From positions 62,001 to 126,000 of the forward strand of contig NZ_CP038639.1 in the NCBI RefSeq assembly GCF_004768545.1: DNA of 64,000 nt, written 5' to 3'. The notes under the pieces are model-generated. The model saw only the letters and a list, made by a program, of their open reading frames with translations, was not told where the DNA came from and made no database searches. Origin of the DNA: Cupriavidus oxalaticus. Lineage in GTDB: Bacteria > Pseudomonadota > Gammaproteobacteria > Burkholderiales > Burkholderiaceae. The number at the start of each line of letters is the position of its first letter. Within the stretch, counting starts at the first letter, position 1. Of the stretch, positions 34,558 through 45,047 are shown one piece after another. The translations under genes and the position numbers were made by a program.

Positions 34558-35805
34558 ATGCAACGCAAACCACTCACCACGGCGGTGGCGTGGGCGCTGG
34601 CGCTCGCCATGCCGCCCGCGCTGGCGCAAAAGGCTGCCACGCCGCCCGCCCCTTCATCCGCGATTTCCGAGCAAGAGGTGCGCATCGGCGTCCTCACCGA
34701 CCTGTCGGGGATCTACTCCGACCTGTCCGGCTCGGGCTCCGTGCTGGCCGCGAAAATGGCGGTGGAAGACTTCAAGGCCAGCGCCAGGCCATCGTTCGCG
34801 ATCCGCCTGGTTTCGGCCGACCACCAGAACAAGCCCGACATCGCATCGACCAAGGCGCGCGCGTGGTTCGACGAGGACAAGGTCGACATGATCGTCGACC
34901 TGCCCGCGTCCTCGGCGTCGCTGGCCGCGGTCAAGCTGGCCAGGGAAAAGCAGCGGCTCGTGATCGTGTCCAGCGGTGCCTCGACGCGCATCACCAACGA
35001 GGACTGCACCCCCACGGCACTGCACTGGACCTACGACACCTATGCGCTCGCGACCGGCACCGCCCGCGCCGTGCTCAAGCGCGGCGGCGACAGCTGGTAC
35101 TTCATCACCGCCGACTACGCCGGCGGCCGCGCGCTGGAGAAAGACGCATCCGAGGTGGTTATCGCCGGCGGCGGCAAGGTCGTCGGGCGCTCGACGCACC
35201 CGTTCCCCGGCTCGGACTTCTCGTCCTACCTGCTGGCGGCGCAGGCCTCCAGGGCCAAGGTGATCGCGCTGGCCAATGCCGGCAACGACACCACCAACAC
35301 CATCAAGCAGGCGGCGGACTTCGGCATCACGCGCAAGCAGACCATGGCCGCGACGCTGATGTTCATCACCGACGTGCACAGCCTTGGCCTCGACAAGGCG
35401 CAGGGCATGTTCCTGACGGAAGGCTTCTACTGGGACCTGGACGAGCAGACCCGCGCATGGTCCAGGCGCTTCCATGCGGTGCAGAAGCGCATGCCGACAA
35501 TGGCGCAGGCAGGCGTCTACTCCGCGGTGCTGCATTACCTGAAGTCAGTGCAGGCCGCGGGCAGCGACGATTCGATGACCGTGGTGAAGAAGATGCGCGA
35601 GCTGCCCGTCGCCGACATGTTCGCTCGCAATGGCAAGCTGCGCGAAGACGGACGCATGGTGCACGACATGTACCTGCTGCAAGTGAAGGCGCCCGCCGAG
35701 TCGAAGTACCCATGGGACTACTACCACGTGCGGCAGGTCATCCCCGGCGACCAGGCCTTCCTGCCGCTCGCCCGATCGACCTGCGCCGGCGCGCGCAAGG
35801 AGTAA
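34558..35805 (+). CDS. ABC transporter substrate-binding protein, branched-chain amino acid/LivK type
   Basis: This 415-residue protein starts at ATG 34558 after AGGAGAGGAGACAA. It has a signal peptide (TTAVAWALALAMPPALAQ) and a Peripla_BP_6 fold beginning VRIGVLTDLSGIYSDLSGSG, with the typical IVDLPASSASLAAVKLA and SSYLLAAQASRAKVIALANAG blocks. It would bind an acid or amide in the periplasm. No LivHMGF permease or ATPase genes are nearby, so it must borrow a transporter or act as a sensor. It is the first gene of the GntR-controlled operon. Confidence 0.9.
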   Translation: MQRKPLTTAVAWALALAMPPALAQKAATPPAPSSAISEQEVRIGVLTDLSGIYSDLSGSGSVLAAKMAVEDFKASARPSFAIRLVSADHQNKPDIASTKARAWFDEDKVDMIVDLPASSASLAAVKLAREKQRLVIVSSGASTRITNEDCTPTALHWTYDTYALATGTARAVLKRGGDSWYFITADYAGGRALEKDASEVVIAGGGKVVGRSTHPFPGSDFSSYLLAAQASRAKVIALANAGNDTTNTIKQAADFGITRKQTMAATLMFITDVHSLGLDKAQGMFLTEGFYWDLDEQTRAWSRRFHAVQKRMPTMAQAGVYSAVLHYLKSVQAAGSDDSMTVVKKMRELPVADMFARNGKLREDGRMVHDMYLLQVKAPAESKYPWDYYHVRQVIPGDQAFLPLARSTCAGARKE

Positions 35806-35809
35806 GGCC

Positions 35810-36919
35810 GTGGCGACGACCCTCCCGGCCACGCCGCGCCCACCAATGCAAGCGGATACGGAACTGGCCGGCTTCCGTCCGCGCAGCCAGTCCGTGCCGC
35901 TCGACTGGGCCCGGCTGCGCCGGTATCTCGCGGGACTCGGCCACCAGCTTGACCTGTCGGAGATGCCGAGGCAGTTTGCCGGCGGCCTGGCGAACCTGAA
36001 CTACCTGATCCGCCTGGACGGGCAGCCATGCGTGCTGCGGCGCCCCCCTCCCGGCCCGCTGCCGCCCGGCGCCAACGACATGGCGCGCGAGCACCGCGTG
36101 CTCAGCAGCCGGCTGTGGCTGCGCTTCCCGCAGGCGCCGCGCAGCCTGTTGTACTGCGTCGATCCCGATGTGCTGGGCGCGCATTTCCTGGTGATGGAAT
36201 ACCGCCCGGGCCTGACCATCGGCGCCGACCTGCCGCAGTGGCTGGACAGCCGCGTCGCCGGTCCGCGGCTTGCCCGCACGCTGGTCGACCTGCTGGTGCA
36301 GCTGCACGGCACCGACGCCGCCGAGGTCGGCCTGGATCACCTGGGCAAGCCCGAAGGCTTCCTGTCCCGCGCGATCGAAGGCTGGACGCGCCGCGCCGAA
36401 GCCCTCGGCGGCGCGGCGCCCCGCATCGCCGTGCGCGAGCTGTCGCAGTGGCTGCGCGCGCATTGCCCGCCTGACGCCAGGCCGACGCTGCTGCACTGCG
36501 ACTTCAAGCTCGACAACATCGTGCTCGATCCCGAAACCCTGCGCCCGCGCGCCGTGCTGGACTGGGACATGGCCACGCGTGGCCATCCGCTGTTCGACCT
36601 GGCCACGCTGCTCAGCTACTGGACCGAGCCGGGCGACCCCGAGGCCGTGCGCGAACTGCGCCAGATGCCAACCACTGCGCCCGGTTTCCCGTCGCGCGCG
36701 GAAGTCGTCGAAGCCTATCGCCGCAGCACCGGCTGCGACCTGTCGGACCTGCCGTTCCATCGCGTGCTGGCAATGTTCAAGCTCGGCGTGGTGTTCCTGC
36801 AGTTGCATGCGCGCTATCTCGCAGGCGCCACCACCGAGCCCCGCTATGCCCGCTTCGGCCACATCGGCCAATCGATCCTGGATTTCACGCACGACATCGC
36901 GCGCGGACGCGCGAGCTAA
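35810..36919 (+). CDS. APH-family phosphotransferase (ACAD10/LvaA-like hydroxyacyl-CoA kinase candidate)
   Basis: This 369-residue aminoglycoside-phosphotransferase-fold kinase starts at GTG 35810, five bases after the previous stop. It keeps the catalytic loop LLHCDFKLDNIVLD (HxDxxxxN, near residue 226) and the metal Asp in VLDWDMATRGHPLFD. Homologues paired with acyl-CoA dehydrogenases (ACAD10/11 in animals, LvaA in Pseudomonas putida levulinate catabolism) phosphorylate 4-hydroxyacyl-CoA so that it can be converted to an enoyl- or 3-hydroxyacyl-CoA. The gene next door is such a dehydrogenase, which supports this role; antibiotic resistance is unlikely. Confidence 0.87.
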   Translation: MATTLPATPRPPMQADTELAGFRPRSQSVPLDWARLRRYLAGLGHQLDLSEMPRQFAGGLANLNYLIRLDGQPCVLRRPPPGPLPPGANDMAREHRVLSSRLWLRFPQAPRSLLYCVDPDVLGAHFLVMEYRPGLTIGADLPQWLDSRVAGPRLARTLVDLLVQLHGTDAAEVGLDHLGKPEGFLSRAIEGWTRRAEALGGAAPRIAVRELSQWLRAHCPPDARPTLLHCDFKLDNIVLDPETLRPRAVLDWDMATRGHPLFDLATLLSYWTEPGDPEAVRELRQMPTTAPGFPSRAEVVEAYRRSTGCDLSDLPFHRVLAMFKLGVVFLQLHARYLAGATTEPRYARFGHIGQSILDFTHDIARGRAS

Positions 36920-36955
36920 GGCGGACACCCCATCCGCAATATGGAGACAAGCCAG

Positions 36956-38127
<1,172 letters not shown>

Positions 38128-38128
<1 letters not shown>

Positions 38129-38901
38129 TGACCAACCATGCAACGCTGTTCGACCTGCGCGGCAAGGTTGCGGTGGTGACCGGCGGCGGCCGCGGCATCG
38201 GCCGCGCGATCGCGCAAGCGCTGGCGGCACACGGCGCCGCGGTGGCGGTCTGCGGACGCACCGCCGGCACGCTGGCCGACGTGACCGACACCATCACCAT
38301 CCAGGGCGCCCAGGCGCTGGCGGTCACCGCCGACGTGGCCAGCGACGACGAGATCCGACGCCTGCGCGAAACAGTGCTCGACCGCTTCGGGCAGATCGAC
38401 ATCCTCGTCAACAACGCCGGCATCGATCCGCACTATGCTTCAATGGAGCACACCACCGCGGCGGAATGGCACCAGATCCTGGACGTGAACCTGAGCGGCG
38501 TCTATCGCTGCTGCCGGGAGCTGGGCGCCGCCATGCTGCCGCGCCGCCAGGGCGCGATCATCAACATCAGCTCCATCGCCGGGCATATCGGACTGAAGCG
38601 GCAGGTGCCTTATGCGGCCTCCAAGGGAGGCGTGGAGCAACTGACCAGGGCGCTGGCCCACGACTGGGCCGAGCATGGCATCCGCGTCAACGCCATTGCC
38701 TACGGCTTCGTGCAGACCGACCTGACCGCCGGCGTGGTCGCGCATCCGCATATCGGCGCGAAGCTACTGTCGCGGATCCCGATGGGCCGCTTCGGCAACC
38801 TGGACGACGTGCCGGGCGCGGCGGTGTTCCTGGCCTCGCCGGCTGCCGCGTATGTCACCGGCCACAGCCTGCTGGTGGACGGCGGCTGGACCGCCACCTG
38901 A
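38128..38901 (+). CDS. Classical SDR oxidoreductase
   Basis: This 257-residue classical SDR starts at ATG 38128, overlapping the dehydrogenase stop as TGATG. It has TGGGRGIGRAIAQAL, ILVNNAGIDPHY, the active-site serine in INISSIAGHIG and YAASKGGVEQLTRAL (YxxxK), and ends LLVDGGWTAT. Probable role: oxidation of a 3-hydroxyacyl intermediate produced after the kinase/dehydrogenase steps, comparable in position to LvaD of the levulinate pathway. Confidence 0.9.
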
Positions 38902-38921
38902 CAAACCTCTGCGAGACCGCC

Positions 38922-40100
38922 ATGACCTCCGCGCTGGAAGGACTGAAGATTCTGGACCTGACCCGGCTGCTGCCCGGTGCGTTCTGCACGCAGCTGCTTG
39001 CCGACTACGGCGCCGACGTGCTCAAGATCGAGCAACCCGGGCAAGGCGACTACAACCGGCAGTTCGCCCCGATCCACAAGCAGGAATCGGGGTCGTTCCT
39101 GCTGCTCAACCGCAACAAGCGCAGCCTGACGCTAGATTTGAAGGCGCCCGAGGGCAAGGAGGTGTTCCTGCGGCTCGCGCGCGAGGCCGACGTCGTGGTG
39201 GAGGGTTTCCGCCCCGGCGTGATGGAGCGCCTGGGGCTGCATTACGATGTGCTGGCCGCAGCCAATCCGCGCCTGGTGTACTGCGCGATCTCCGGCTACG
39301 GCCAGGACGGTCCGCGCGCACAGGCGGCGGGGCACGATCTCAACTACATGGCGCTGACCGGTGCGCTGCAGCTGTTCGGCACGCCCGAAACCGGGCCGAT
39401 CGTGCCGGGGTTGTCGATCGCCGACGTCGGCGGGGGTTCGCTGATGGCGGCGGTCGGCATCCTGACCGCGCTGTCGGCGCGCGGTGCCAGCGGACGCGGC
39501 CAGTTCGTCGACATTGCCATGACCGACGGTCTGGTGAGCTGGCTGTGCTACCACGCGGCGGACCACCTGTTCGGGGGCGTGGAGCCGCGCGGCGGCGAGC
39601 GGCCTTTCATCGGCCAGGCGCCCTGCTACAACGTCTATCGCTGCGCCGATGGCCGTCACCTCTCGCTCGGCATCATCGAGGCGCACTTCTGGCACCGCTT
39701 CTGCGACCTGATCGCCCGCCCGGACTTCAAGCCGATGCAATGGCCGAGCGGCGAAGAGGCCCTGCTGCAGAAGGCTGTCCTGACCTCGGTCTTCGGTGCC
39801 GAGGCACGCGATACGTGGGTCGAGCGCCTGGCGCAGGCTGACATCCCGGCCAGCCCCGTCAACGCCATGGCCGAGGCCTTCGACGATCCGCAGCTGCGCC
39901 ACCGCGACATGCTGCAGTACCTGGACCATCCGGTCGAAGGTCGCATCCCGCAACTGGGCTTCCCGATCAAGTTCTCGGCGTCGCCTGGCAGCATCAGGCT
40001 GCCGCCGCCGCGGCTGGGCGAGCACAACGAATCCGTGCTTGCCGGACTCGGCTATTCCGCCGATGAAGTCGCTCGTCTGCGCGAACGCGCGGTGATCTAG
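38922..40100 (+). CDS. CaiB/BaiF CoA-transferase family protein (AMACR-like residues)
   Basis: This 392-residue class III CoA-transferase-fold protein starts MTSALEGLKILDLTRLLPG. It carries AAGHDLNYMALTGAL and LSIADVGGGSLMAAVG, so both His and Asp of alpha-methylacyl-CoA racemases are present. It could transfer CoA to a dicarboxylate or racemise a branched acyl-CoA. It lies between the SDR (20-base gap) and CoA ligase genes in the GntR-controlled operon. This gene is not part of the known lva operon. Confidence 0.88.
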   Translation: MTSALEGLKILDLTRLLPGAFCTQLLADYGADVLKIEQPGQGDYNRQFAPIHKQESGSFLLLNRNKRSLTLDLKAPEGKEVFLRLAREADVVVEGFRPGVMERLGLHYDVLAAANPRLVYCAISGYGQDGPRAQAAGHDLNYMALTGALQLFGTPETGPIVPGLSIADVGGGSLMAAVGILTALSARGASGRGQFVDIAMTDGLVSWLCYHAADHLFGGVEPRGGERPFIGQAPCYNVYRCADGRHLSLGIIEAHFWHRFCDLIARPDFKPMQWPSGEEALLQKAVLTSVFGAEARDTWVERLAQADIPASPVNAMAEAFDDPQLRHRDMLQYLDHPVEGRIPQLGFPIKFSASPGSIRLPPPRLGEHNESVLAGLGYSADEVARLRERAVI

Positions 40101-40162
40101 CGCAGATTCTTTACCTGATGCCAATGCAGGCGGCGCCATCGCAGCGCCGCAGGAGACAAGAC

Positions 40163-41794
40163 ATGCCCGACCCGATGACGGCCTACGCCTACACCTACGA
40201 GCGCTTCCGCTGGTGCCTGCCAGCAAGCTTCAATTTCGGCCGTGACGTGGTGGACGCTCACGCACGGCTGCAGCCCGGCAAGCTCGCGTTGCTGTGGTGC
40301 GATCACACCGGCGCCGAGCGCCGCTATACCTTCGGCGACTTGCGCACCCTGACGAACCGCTGCGCCAACCTGCTGGCCGGCGCAGGCGTGCGCCGCGGCG
40401 ACCGCGTGATCATCATGCTGCCGCGCATTCCGCACTGGCAGATCGCGATGATCGCCTGCCTCAAGCTGGGCGCGGTGCCGATCCCCTGCATCGAGATGCT
40501 GACGGCCAAGGACGTCGGCTACCGCATCGGCCATGCCGGCGCGACCGCCGTGATCGCGCATCGCGACAGCATCGGCAAGTTCGACGGCATCCATGGCATT
40601 GGCACCCGCATTGCCGTGGGCGGCGCCCCGGACTGGCTCGACTTCGACGCGGCGCTTGCCGGCTGCAGCGACGAGTTCACCTGCGCCGACCTGGCGCCGG
40701 ACGAGCCGGCCATCCTCTACTACACGTCCGGCTCCACCGGCAATCCCAAGGGCGTACTGCACGCAACCCGCGCGCTCTACAGCTGGCGCGTGTCGGCCAG
40801 CCACTGGCAGGGCCTGCGCGCCGACGACCTGATGTGGTGCACTGCGGATACCGGCTGGAGCAAGGCCGGCACCAGCATCTTGTTCGGGCCATGGTCGGCG
40901 GGTACCGCCGTGCTGTTCTACAACGGCCCGTTCGACCCGGCCGAACGGCTGGCGCTGATCGCGCGCCACGGAGTCACCGTGTTCTGCGGCGCCGCGACGG
41001 AGTTCCGCCACCTCGTCAACGCGCGCTTCGCCGACTACGATCTGAGCCGGCTGCGGCTGGCCGTTTCGGCGGGCGAAGCGGTCAACCCGGAGGTGGTGCG
41101 CCGCTGGTGCGAGGCCACCGGCGTGGAACTGCGCGAAGGCTACGGGCAGACCGAAACGCTGATGACAGTGGTCAATCCACCGGGCGTGCCCACGCGTGCC
41201 GGCTCGATGGGGTTGCCGCTGCCGGGTTCGGTGCTGGCGATCCTGGATGAGCAGGGGCGCCCGCTGCCCGCCGGCTCCAGTGGCCAGCTTGCACTGCGGC
41301 TGCCGCATCCGCAGGTGATGCTCGGCTACTGGAACGACCCCGCCCTGACCGCCACGACCCGCGCACAGCATGAAGGCACCGAATATTTTCTGACCGGCGA
41401 CCTGGCGCATGCCGATACCGACGGCTACCTGTACTACGACGGTCGCAGCGACGACATCATCAGCTCGGCCGGCTATCGCATCGGCCCGATGGAGGTGGAG
41501 AACGCGCTGATCGAGCATCCGGCGGTGCTGGAATGCGCGGTGGTGGGCAGCCCCGACGCGGAGCGCGGCGAGATCGTCAAGGCCTTCGTCACGCTGCGGC
41601 GGGGCTTCACGGCGGACGATGCGTTGGCGCGCGCGCTGCAGGACCATGTCAAGCAGGTCACGGCACCCTACAAATATCCGCGCGCGATCGCCTTCGTCGA
41701 CGCCTTGCCCAAGACTGCCAGCGGCAAGCTGATGCGGCGCCTGCTGCGCGATCGCGAATACGCGGCGCACAGTGCGCCCGGCCAGCGCGCATGA
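40163..41794 (+). CDS. AMP-forming acyl-CoA synthetase (benzoate-CoA ligase-like clan)
   Basis: ATG 40163 is preceded by AGGAGACAAG. The 543-residue ligase has YYTSGSTGNPKGVLH near residue 190, GYGQTET near residue 330, YFLTGDLAHAD and DDIISSAGYRIGPMEVE, and the C-terminal catalytic Lys in TASGKLMRR. The N terminus (FNFGRDVVDAHA) is like that of benzoate-CoA and medium-chain acyl-CoA ligases. It probably activates the acid substrate of the operon, comparable to LvaE. Confidence 0.92.
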   Translation: MPDPMTAYAYTYERFRWCLPASFNFGRDVVDAHARLQPGKLALLWCDHTGAERRYTFGDLRTLTNRCANLLAGAGVRRGDRVIIMLPRIPHWQIAMIACLKLGAVPIPCIEMLTAKDVGYRIGHAGATAVIAHRDSIGKFDGIHGIGTRIAVGGAPDWLDFDAALAGCSDEFTCADLAPDEPAILYYTSGSTGNPKGVLHATRALYSWRVSASHWQGLRADDLMWCTADTGWSKAGTSILFGPWSAGTAVLFYNGPFDPAERLALIARHGVTVFCGAATEFRHLVNARFADYDLSRLRLAVSAGEAVNPEVVRRWCEATGVELREGYGQTETLMTVVNPPGVPTRAGSMGLPLPGSVLAILDEQGRPLPAGSSGQLALRLPHPQVMLGYWNDPALTATTRAQHEGTEYFLTGDLAHADTDGYLYYDGRSDDIISSAGYRIGPMEVENALIEHPAVLECAVVGSPDAERGEIVKAFVTLRRGFTADDALARALQDHVKQVTAPYKYPRAIAFVDALPKTASGKLMRRLLRDREYAAHSAPGQRA

Positions 41795-41821
41795 AAAAAT
41801 CCCCCCGCAATCCCCGGAGTC

Positions 41822-42991
41822 ATGATGCCAGTCGGAACCTACCGCTACCTGCCGCTTGAACGCGTGCATTTCGGCCGCCCCGCCGCGCAAGTGCTGGCCG
41901 AGGAGGCCAGCCAGCGTGGCGCCACGCGCGTGTTCGTGGTCAGCAGCCGCACCCTGAACCGCACCACCAGCGCAGTGAGCGGCGCCACCGCCGGCCTGCG
42001 CGACAAGCTGGTCGGCCTGTTCGATGCCTGCGTCGAACACGTGCCGCGCGACGCCGTGATGGCCTTGGCCGGCGCGATGCGCGAGGCGCGTCCCGACCTG
42101 GTCGTCACCATCGGCGGTGGCACCGCCATCGATACCGTCAAGGTCGCGCTGGCTTGCCTGGCGCAGGACGTGCGCACGGCCGCCGCCATGGATGCCATTC
42201 GCGTGCGGGTCGATGCCGCCGGGCAGCCGCAGGTGCCACAGATCCCTGCGCCGCCGTGCCGGCAGATCGCAGTGCCAACCACGCTGTCGGCGGCGGAGTT
42301 CAGCGACCTGGCCGGCTGCACCGACTCCCTCAGCGGCAGCAAGCATCATGTCACCGCGAATGGCATCGGGCCAGCCAGCGTGATCCTGGATCCGGCAATC
42401 ACGTTGCATACGCCATCGCAGCTCTGGCTGTCCACCGGCATCCGTGCGATCGACCATGCGGTGGAATCGGTCTGCTCGGTCGATGCGCAAGCCATGACGG
42501 ACGCCACCTGCCTGCACGGACTGGCACTACTGGTCGCCGCCTTGCGCCGACACCGCGAAGATCCGGCGGACCATGCGGCACGCCTGGACTGCCAGCTTGG
42601 TGTCTGGCTTTGCGCCAGCGGCGTCAACCGCGTACGCTACGGCGCCAGCCATGGGATCGGGCACGTGCTGGGCGGCGCCCTCGGCGTTCCGCACGGCATC
42701 ACCTCGTGCGTGCTGCTGCCGGCGGTGATGCGCTACAACCTCGGGGTGACGGCGCCGGCGCAACGGGCCGTGGCGCGCGCGCTGGGACATGAGGGAGCCG
42801 ACGCGGCTGGACTGGTGTCCGCGCTGATCCATGACCTGGGCTTGCCGACGCGGCTGCGGGAACTCGACATCGGGCCAGCGCAGTTCGAAACCCTGGCACA
42901 GCTGGCGCTGGAGAACCAATGGGTGCGCGCCAACCCGCGTCGCATCGACCGCGCCCAGCAGGTGGTCGATATTTTGCAGTCGGCCTGGTGA
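41822..42991 (+). CDS. Iron-containing alcohol dehydrogenase family (maleylacetate reductase-like)
   Basis: This 389-residue group III dehydrogenase has VVTIGGGTAIDTVKVALACLA near residue 96, TTLSAAEFSDLAG, GIRAIDHAVESV, and YGASHGIGHVLGGALGVPHG with the metal His residues. The N terminus YRYLPLERVHFG resembles maleylacetate reductase. It is the last gene of the island operon, 27 bases after the ligase. It could oxidise a 4-hydroxyacid or its aldehyde or reduce an oxoacid. A second ATG at 41825 is an equally possible start. Confidence 0.9.
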   Translation: MMPVGTYRYLPLERVHFGRPAAQVLAEEASQRGATRVFVVSSRTLNRTTSAVSGATAGLRDKLVGLFDACVEHVPRDAVMALAGAMREARPDLVVTIGGGTAIDTVKVALACLAQDVRTAAAMDAIRVRVDAAGQPQVPQIPAPPCRQIAVPTTLSAAEFSDLAGCTDSLSGSKHHVTANGIGPASVILDPAITLHTPSQLWLSTGIRAIDHAVESVCSVDAQAMTDATCLHGLALLVAALRRHREDPADHAARLDCQLGVWLCASGVNRVRYGASHGIGHVLGGALGVPHGITSCVLLPAVMRYNLGVTAPAQRAVARALGHEGADAAGLVSALIHDLGLPTRLRELDIGPAQFETLAQLALENQWVRANPRRIDRAQQVVDILQSAW

Positions 42992-43035
42992 GGCGACAAT
43001 ATCGCACGCGTGAAGTTTCGTAATCGCTGGTCTTC

Positions 43036-43059
43036 CGCACCTTGTGTGACGAAGGTGCG
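43036..43059 (+). terminator. Hairpin after the GC-rich operon
   Basis: CGCACCTT (43036-43043) pairs perfectly with AAGGTGCG (43052-43059) around an 8-base loop, 45 bases after the Fe-ADH stop. No T run. The rest of 43060-43345 holds nothing I can name. Confidence 0.4.
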
Positions 43060-43345
43060 CTGCGCGGAGGTGTTGACGAACGTAGGCGATTCCATGCGTG
43101 CGCACCCATCGACCGAGATTGTCGCCATGGGCCGGTGGGTTACCTACTGCGAGACGGTCGAAATCGCGCCGCTAGCAGCCACGCAAGTCATGGCAGCGCC
43201 TGAGCGATCAGCCACGCGCCACGCGGCTGGCGCTGTACGAGCGGGCAATGGGTGCTACACAGGGGCGGCACGATGAAAAGTATCGCTTGTTCAGGCATCC
43301 GTGCGAACGATGCGCTACCGTAGGCCCGGCGCGTGACCTGATACC

Positions 43346-43928
43346 TTATTGGTTGGAGGACGCTGCCAAGATCCAGCGTCTATGTAAAGTTACTTTTGCC
43401 TGTCCCCGCAAATGCATGCGTACGAGGGTGTAGGCGGCCATGCTCAGGACAACATCTGGTCGACTCGCTTCAGTCCACGCACCATCACCTGACGCATGCG
43501 TCTGACTGTCTTGACCCAGCCAAAGCCTTGTTCGATCAGCTTGCTGTCGGCTATCGTTAAGCATGATCTTGACTGCATCGGCTCGACGTGTGCGTCAGCA
43601 GTGCTCACCATGGCGCTCGTCGTCGCGGTCGCTGCCATCATTGCGAACAAAGCTCTTGCGCCTGCCCAAGCTCGGATCAGCGAACCGTCCACGCAAAAGT
43701 GCTCGCCCGACAGCCAGTTCTGGGGCGAAAACCGGATGCTGTAGGGCACCTGCAGCAACATCGCCTTTGGAACTTTCTCCGGCGCGATGCTCGGACGACC
43801 GCCCTTGATGTCAGCCTCATACATCCTCCAGAACGAGGCCGGTTCATCTTCGCTAAGGCCTGATTGACCATGGTGCGGATCGAGCGCAGCGGGAGGTTCT
43901 TTGTAACGAAATCGTCCAGCCGTCGCAT
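43346..43928 (-). pseudogene. IS5-family transposase remnant, internally deleted
   Basis: On the minus strand the pieces of an IS5-type transposase occur in order over several frames: LPLRSIRTMVNQALAKMN, KGGRPSIAPEKVPKAMLLQV, then directly LSGEHFCVDGSLIRAWAG, then FGWVKTVRRMRQVMVRGLKR and LSMAAYTLVRM at the end. The stretch that should separate QVPYSIR from LSGEHF, about 100 residues in intact transposases, is missing, and two frameshifts are evident. It is a dead element bordering the GC-rich island. Confidence 0.75.
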
Positions 43929-44054
43929 GATGAACAGGCGTTCGGTAAAGGTGTATGAGGCGCGCCTGCGATGTGGGAATTTGATTCGTGTCGAATTCTC
44001 AGATCATGCTTCGACATGTCCATACGCTGACTTGTGGTCGAGGTACTTCAGCAG

Positions 44055-44930
44055 CTAGGGCTCTTTTGCGCTGCTCTCGAGCAGCGCCTCAGTCAGCATC
44101 GTGATCAGCGGCTCCGTCATCGGCTGCATCGCAGGGTTGCCACTGATCACTGACACCTCCACCGTTGGCAGAGATGGCCAATGCGTCGATGGGGAAAGGA
44201 TGCGCATGCCTTCCTGTACAAACGACTTGCCGAGCACTGTCACACCCAACCCTCCGAGTACGGCTGCTTGGACTCCGCCAAGACTGCTAGCGGTGCAGGC
44301 GGCCACCCAGTCGCGCTGCACGTCCCTGAGAACGTCCGTCATGATCTCGCGGTAGGCGCATGGCGGCCGCATCATGACAAGCCGGGCTGGGCGGCGAGGG
44401 TCGGGGCGGTGATCGACGGCCGCCAGCCAGACCAGAGGTTCTCGCCAAATCACGCGTCCACGGGCCGTGGCTCCTCCATTCCTCGCCTTGGCGATCACCA
44501 CATCGAGCAAGCCGGACTCGTATTCTGTCAGCAAGCCTTGGGTCGAGCTTGTGCTTAGTTCGATCTGCACATCGGGATATTGCTGACGGAAGCGGGAAAG
44601 CAACGACGGCAGTTGCGTCCGCACAAGGTTCTCGGAAATGCCCAACCGAAAAAGGGCAGGTTTGGGCGCTTCCCGTACCTCTTGCAAAAATGAGTTGTAG
44701 TGACCAAGCAAACGCTTTGCCGCAACGAGAATCCGCTCTCCGTCGCGCGTAAGGACCAGGGAGCGGCTGGAGCGCTCGAAGACGCGTAACCCTAGTGCGT
44801 CTTCGAGTCGCAATAGCTTCTGACTGACCGCAGACTGCGAGCGACCGATGATGCCCGCAGCAGCGGTGAAACTCCCGGCCTCGGCGACCGCCACGAATGC
44901 TCTCAGCAGATCAGGTTCGACATCATGCAT
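44055..44930 (-). CDS. LysR-type transcriptional regulator
   Basis: This 291-residue protein begins MHDVEPDLLRAFVAVAEAGSFTAAAGIIGRSQSAVSQKLLRLE and has a normal effector domain. It is divergent from the SnoaL-like/DUF2798 pair, with an inverted repeat in the gap, and is probably their regulator. The N-terminal helix-turn-helix is complete and the frame intact. Confidence 0.92.
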   Translation of the reverse strand: MHDVEPDLLRAFVAVAEAGSFTAAAGIIGRSQSAVSQKLLRLEDALGLRVFERSSRSLVLTRDGERILVAAKRLLGHYNSFLQEVREAPKPALFRLGISENLVRTQLPSLLSRFRQQYPDVQIELSTSSTQGLLTEYESGLLDVVIAKARNGGATARGRVIWREPLVWLAAVDHRPDPRRPARLVMMRPPCAYREIMTDVLRDVQRDWVAACTASSLGGVQAAVLGGLGVTVLGKSFVQEGMRILSPSTHWPSLPTVEVSVISGNPAMQPMTEPLITMLTEALLESSAKEP

Positions 44931-44947
44931 AGTGCATCAAGCAGTTT

Positions 44948-44977
44948 AACGAATGGATGCAAGAAACATTATTCGTT
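44948..44977. promoter_or_regulatory. Inverted repeat in LysR/SnoaL divergent gap
   Basis: AACGAAT (44948-44954) and ATTCGTT (44971-44977) form a 7-bp dyad with a 16-base centre between the divergent genes. It is a reasonable LysR binding site candidate. Confidence 0.4.
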
Positions 44978-45047
44978 TGTCTTCTTGATTGCAAGTGCCA
45001 ATAATCGGTACACCAACAAATCAACCATTGTTCTGGAGAATGATGTG

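Noticed and set aside
34590..35999. 469-codon frame overlapping the LivK-type receptor
   Set aside because: A shadow in another frame of a gene with a proper signal peptide and ribosome site; it is arginine-rich with no domain.
35810..36919. Reading the APH-fold protein as an aminoglycoside resistance gene
   Set aside because: The fold is shared, but the operon context with ACAD, SDR, CaiB and CoA ligase points to a metabolic kinase.
40097..42517. 806-codon open frame on the minus strand opposite the CoA ligase and Fe-ADH genes
   Set aside because: It is the mirror of two well-supported genes in very GC-rich DNA, where antisense stops are rare. Its translation is low-complexity and rich in His/Arg/Gly with no domain.
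43010..43276. 88-codon plus frame after the Fe-ADH gene
   Set aside because: No ribosome site, it runs through the hairpin at 43036-43059, and it has no motif.
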